A stretch of DNA of 46,090 bases. Source: DATELY01 sp035276085 (GTDB taxonomy: Bacteria; Pseudomonadota; Gammaproteobacteria; Steroidobacterales; Steroidobacteraceae). The notes under the pieces are model-generated. The model saw only the letters and a list, made by a program, of their open reading frames with translations. It did no database searches and was not told the DNA's origin. Below are positions 42,904 through 46,090 of the stretch, piece by piece (within the stretch, counting starts at the first letter, position 1; each line of letters starts with the position of its first letter). The position numbers were made by a program, and so were the translations under genes. The stretch covers positions 1-46,090 of the forward strand of contig DATELY010000180.1 of the NCBI GenBank assembly GCA_035276085.1, written 5' to 3'.

Positions 42904-44144
42904 CTGAGCACCGTATTGGTAGATGGCGTGGTGCTGTCAGCGGCCACGATGACCCCGCGGGCATCGAAGTTGTTGCCTTCCAGGAACGGCTGCGAGCGGA
43001 CGATCTTGCCGTCCTGCGACTTGAAGTCGATGACCTTCAATGCGAGTGCGCGCGGACGCACGACGTTGTTGCCGCGCAGGATCGGCGAATCGCCGATCAC
43101 GTCGATGCCGTTGAACTTCGGCTCGATGATGGTGTTGTCGATCGCCGAGCTCGGGCTCGTGCCGACGACGAAGGCAAGCCCGTAGCCGCTGTTGTGGACG
43201 CGGTTGCCCTGTACGAGCGCATCGGCTGATCCTTTCAGCATGATGCCGTAGGCGGCAAGGCCCGCGAGTTCGTTACCTTCGATGACACTGCCGCGTGAGT
43301 TCTCGGCGACGATGCCCATCGCTGCGCCGCCGTTGACGCGGTTGCCGCGCAGCACGGCGCCGGTGCCCATCAACTGGATCGCCGCCTCCTGCGAATCGAT
43401 CAGCTCGTTGCGTTCCAATGCGACCGACACATTTGCGGCCAGGACACCGATGCGTTCCTTCGTGAAGCGGTTGTCGCGGATATTGATGGCGGCGCCGCGC
43501 GAATCCGGCTCACCCCGCACCGCCCAGATGCCCGCATCGCGATTCGCGTTGAATTCATTCTTCACCACGCTCGTGTTCTTGTTGGAACCCGCAAAGCGCA
43601 CGCCAACCCGGTTGTTCACGAAGCGGTTGCGCTCGAGCAGGACTTCGCTCGCATTCTCGGCCACGTCGACGCCGACATCGCACGATTGGATCGTGGTCGA
43701 TTGCAGGCGGAATTTCCCCGCGCGCAACAGCACCCCGGCGCCCTTGCAGTTGCGGATGCGCAATCCCTCGATGGAGGCGTTCGGACCAGCGACGTCGAGC
43801 ACAGGACCATTCGGCAGCGCGGCGCCATCGATCTCTGCATTCGGTTCCGCAGCCACGAGGCGCACGCCACCTGCGCTCACGAGCGGCGGCAATGCGGTGG
43901 CGATCGTGATCTTCGGCACGCGTACCGAGATCGTTGCGCGGCCTTTGGCCGCAGCGGCGATGAACAGCGCCTCGCGCAGGGTGCCGGCACCGCGATCCGC
44001 GCCGCTCGTTACGTTGATCGCGGCGGTATCCTCGGCGCGTCCGGGCTTCGCCTGGCGCGACTGATACCAATAACCAATCGCCACGAACACGCCGATCAGC
44101 ACGAATACCGCGATCGAAATGACCGAGCGGCGGTTAATGGCCAT
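42900..44144 (-). CDS. Membrane-anchored right-handed beta-helix protein
   Basis: 414 aa from ATG 44144. N-terminal transmembrane anchor (SVISIAVFVLIGVFVAIGYW), then a long parallel beta-helix made of short repeats with Asn ladders (ERNRFVNNRVGVRFAGSN, VIEGNELAGLAAYGIMLKGS, RGNRVHNSGYGLAF). Proteins of this fold include NosD-like carbohydrate-binding proteins and mannuronan epimerases/lyases. Faces the periplasm and may modify or guide the polymer. Overlaps the methyltransferase stop by 11 nt. Confidence 0.8.
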   Translation of the reverse strand: MAINRRSVISIAVFVLIGVFVAIGYWYQSRQAKPGRAEDTAAINVTSGADRGAGTLREALFIAAAAKGRATISVRVPKITIATALPPLVSAGGVRLVAAEPNAEIDGAALPNGPVLDVAGPNASIEGLRIRNCKGAGVLLRAGKFRLQSTTIQSCDVGVDVAENASEVLLERNRFVNNRVGVRFAGSNKNTSVVKNEFNANRDAGIWAVRGEPDSRGAAINIRDNRFTKERIGVLAANVSVALERNELIDSQEAAIQLMGTGAVLRGNRVNGGAAMGIVAENSRGSVIEGNELAGLAAYGIMLKGSADALVQGNRVHNSGYGLAFVVGTSPSSAIDNTIIEPKFNGIDVIGDSPILRGNNVVRPRALALKVIDFKSQDGKIVRSQPFLEGNNFDARGVIVAADSTTPSTNTVLR

Positions 44145-44955
44145 GCGCACCTCCGGCCTGCTGCAATACGAACACGGCGTGCCACGAACGCCCGACTGCG
44201 CGCCGCCCGAAGACTGCGTCGACCGGTGTCGATAGCAATGTGACGAGTGCAACGGCAGACCACGCGAGCGCGGGCGGCAGTCGGCGCAGGTGCGGCAGCA
44301 ACCGCGTCTTGAATGGCGCAGGATCCACGCCTGTCATGGTCCGCAACTCGAGTCCCGCGCGTGAGAACAGATCCAGGTACACGTTTCTCTCGCGCGCTCG
44401 GAACACACTCGTATCGCAGTGCTTTGCGATGCATGCGGGCGCGGCTTCCAGCAACACCATGCGACCGCCCGGCGCCAGGTGTTCCGTCATCCGTTGCACG
44501 GCGGCGGCCAGCGCATCGGGGTCGAGGATGTGCTGCAGCACCGTCACTCCCAGCACGAGATCGAACTTCTCACCCGCATCCAGTTGCGCCAGATCCTGAA
44601 CCAGGAAGCGGCAACGCGGCGCGAGCCCGCTCGCATCGGCGCGCCGTTTGGCCTCGGCAATCATCGTGGGACTCAAGTCCATGCCGGTCACGACGGCACC
44701 GCGCGCAGCCAGCAATGTGCTCCAGCGCCCCACACCACAACCGACATCGAGCACGCGCGTGCCGGGCTTGATGTCGAACCACGGCTCGAGCGCGAGACGT
44801 TGACAGAAATCGATCATGCGGTTGTAGAACTCGGGCATGCCGTACGAGCACACCGCCGCGAGGCCGTCGCCTTGCGCCGCAAAGCGCCGTGCGCGGTCCT
44901 CCCAATACGTGTTCGGCAGATAACAGTCCGGTGCCGGTACGCCGCGCACGCTCAT
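44134..44955 (-). CDS. SAM-dependent methyltransferase
   Basis: 273 aa from ATG 44955, overlapping the glycosyltransferase stop by 4 nt. SAM motif I VLDVGCGVGRWSTLLAARGA with acidic residue in VVTGMDLSP, then LVLGVTVLQHILDPDAL and PGGRMVLLEAAP. The C-terminal LAWSAVALVTLLSTPVDAVF is hydrophobic and may lie on the membrane. Probably methylates a sugar of the polysaccharide made by the adjacent glycosyltransferase. Confidence 0.85.
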   Translation of the reverse strand: MSVRGVPAPDCYLPNTYWEDRARRFAAQGDGLAAVCSYGMPEFYNRMIDFCQRLALEPWFDIKPGTRVLDVGCGVGRWSTLLAARGAVVTGMDLSPTMIAEAKRRADASGLAPRCRFLVQDLAQLDAGEKFDLVLGVTVLQHILDPDALAAAVQRMTEHLAPGGRMVLLEAAPACIAKHCDTSVFRARERNVYLDLFSRAGLELRTMTGVDPAPFKTRLLPHLRRLPPALAWSAVALVTLLSTPVDAVFGRRAVGRSWHAVFVLQQAGGAHGH

Positions 44956-46090
44956 GAAGCTCTCCGTATCAATTCTTTCTTCTCCTGCAACGGCAGCGAC
45001 GTGCTGGCGCTCGGCATCGGTTCGTAGTGGTCGCGATAGACGCGCCGTCCCCACAACTTCATCGTGATCCAGTTCGCATAACCCACCGTCATCGGCGCGA
45101 TGTGCGTGAGCGCGTAGAACAGATACAGCGGCACGATCGGGGCGATGTAAGCGCGTTCGGCTTTGGGCACGACGGTGAACAGCGCCAGCACGCCGAGTGC
45201 GAGATAACTGCCGATCGCCGCCATGAAGTACGCGGGGTTGATCAGCGTGTTGCGCGGCAACACGTTGGCGAGAAACAAATTGTCGAAGCCGCTGAAGAAG
45301 CTCAGGACCAGCAACAACGCGCTCACGATCTTGAGCACGTGCATGACGAGCGAGAGCCCGCCGAGATACACCACGAAGTGATACATCGCGAAGGGCGTGC
45401 GCTTGGCTATGCGCCAGACCTTGCCGAAGCGCTCCGTGTACACCTTCACCAGGCCGTAGTACCAACCGACGCGCTGCGAGAACCAGCGGCGCACGTTGCC
45501 GGGGCCTTCGGTGCTCACCACGAGGCGACCGTCGTAGTAGATGCGTTCGCCGTGACTCAGGATGATCAGGCCGTTCTCGAGATCCTCGGCGTACACCGAC
45601 AGCGAATGCTCCGCGAGCGCGCGCTCCAGTGCCACCCGGCGGTAGCACGACACACCGGAGGTGATGCTGTAGTCCGCGAGGCTTTCCCGCCCGATGCGGA
45701 ACGCGAGCGCGTATTCGAATGCTTGAAAGCGCGCGAGGAAGCCATCCGGCTCGATCATGATTCGCGGACACACCGCCGCCGCGCCCGACTGCTGGAAATC
45801 GCGCACGAAACGCTCCAGATCGATGCGACTGCCGGCATCGCGTCCGCGAATACGAATGTCCGGGTCGACGACCAGCACCGTTTCGATGTGCTGCGGCAGG
45901 CGCTCGAGCAAGCGGCGCAAGGCACCGGGCTTGCGCCGATTCACACCGTCATCGAAGCAACGCCAGCCGGCCTGACGCAAGCGCCGCACGGTGTTGTCGG
46001 TCGAACCGTCACTGATGAGCCACACGCGATCGCGATAGGCTGCAAACGCGTCCATGAACTCATCGAGCAGCGGCTCGAGGTTGTAGATGG
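44952..46090 (-). CDS. GT2 polysaccharide glycosyltransferase, C-terminal part
   Basis: Open to the right window edge, so the N-terminus is missing; an internal Met at 46055 is not the start because the frame continues (IYNLEPLLDEF) upstream of it. Processive GT2 motifs: LISDGSTDNT, DxD in VVDPDIRIRG, YAEDLENG (acidic acceptor motif) and QRVGWYYGL, resembling QxxRW of cellulose/hyaluronan-type synthases. C-terminal transmembrane segments (VYLGGLSLVMHVLKIVSALL, SYLALGVLALFTVV, IVPLYLFYALTHIAPM) place it in the inner membrane. Head of the coupled polysaccharide chain within the window. Confidence 0.88.
   Translation of the reverse strand, partial: IYNLEPLLDEFMDAFAAYRDRVWLISDGSTDNTVRRLRQAGWRCFDDGVNRRKPGALRRLLERLPQHIETVLVVDPDIRIRGRDAGSRIDLERFVRDFQQSGAAAVCPRIMIEPDGFLARFQAFEYALAFRIGRESLADYSITSGVSCYRRVALERALAEHSLSVYAEDLENGLIILSHGERIYYDGRLVVSTEGPGNVRRWFSQRVGWYYGLVKVYTERFGKVWRIAKRTPFAMYHFVVYLGGLSLVMHVLKIVSALLLVLSFFSGFDNLFLANVLPRNTLINPAYFMAAIGSYLALGVLALFTVVPKAERAYIAPIVPLYLFYALTHIAPMTVGYANWITMKLWGRRVYRDHYEPMPSASTSLPLQEKKELIRRAS

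Noticed and set aside
44134..45771. 545-codon frame extending the methyltransferase into the glycosyltransferase gene
   Set aside because: The upstream part is an Arg/Ala-rich shadow of the GT2 gene; the ATG at 44955 overlaps the GT2 stop and gives the normal methyltransferase N-terminus.

Overview
The window reads as chromosomal DNA of a GC-rich gammaproteobacterium. The core gene order tsaD / rpsU-yqeY-dnaG-rpoD, with cca, folB and folK alongside, is typical of that class. The class II (B12-dependent) ribonucleotide reductase, the catabolic cluster with FAD dehydrogenases, a Rieske oxygenase and a DUF1295 (steroid 5-alpha-reductase-like) protein, and the overall style suggest the Steroidobacteraceae/Nevskiales-Xanthomonadales side. 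That placement is inference; no rRNA gene is present to confirm it.

Layout. (1) 1-14.1 kb is housekeeping: the 5' part of nrdJ with two NrdR boxes, a DegQ-type periplasmic protease, a zinc aminopeptidase lipoprotein divergent from cca, a MidA-like methyltransferase, a folate group (FolM-like pteridine reductase, folK, folB), tsaD, and the macromolecular synthesis operon rpsU-yqeY-dnaG-rpoD. (2) 14.1-20.6 kb is a mixed region: a 28-codon membrane ORF, a small acidic protein, a TPR protein, a decayed mgtC, an FAD/Rieske fusion oxidoreductase, a Tas-type aldo/keto reductase, a tRNA with CAT anticodon (probably Ile2), two overlapping unknown genes and an exported Cys-containing protein. (3) 20.7-24.3 kb holds a REC-PAS-PAS-HisKA-HATPase-REC hybrid kinase followed by a response regulator with a degenerate GGDEF-like domain. 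(4) 24.3-37.2 kb is a catabolic cluster. A leftward operon encodes a CrtI-like FAD dehydrogenase, an acyl-CoA ligase, large and small subunits of a B12 acyl-CoA mutase, MeaB and a Rieske ferredoxin. A divergent rightward pair encodes a DAP-dehydrogenase-like protein and DUF1295. Next come a TetR regulator, then a second FAD oxidoreductase, a 69-aa protein and a Rieske oxygenase. A near-identical palindrome lies in the divergent promoter and in front of tetR, which suggests one regulator for the cluster. (5) 37.5-46.1 kb holds yceI, then a leftward chain: GT2 glycosyltransferase (cut by the window end), methyltransferase, beta-helix protein, six-TM PAS protein, envelope beta-protein, GGDEF/EAL protein and a small YCII-like protein. 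Successive upstream genes overlap by 4-11 nt, which suggests a c-di-GMP-linked surface polysaccharide locus.

Most interesting points. First, the mutase large subunit lacks the usual substrate-binding signature: Asp stands where known acyl-CoA mutases have the thioester-binding His, the GTxQxDILKE segment is rewritten, and the Tyr/Phe/Ile specificity position is Ile. It sits in an operon with its own ligase, B12 subunit, MeaB chaperone and TetR operator, so it may catalyse an undescribed carbon-skeleton rearrangement. Second, three intergenic regions (6483-6549, 10173-10257, 19835-20046) carry the same unusual architecture: large hairpins whose arms are arrays of 7-nt units, with a different heptamer at each locus but the heptad register kept. 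Two cofactor themes also meet here: NrdJ and the mutase both need adenosylcobalamin, and the tRNA lacks an encoded CCA while cca lies about 14 kb away.
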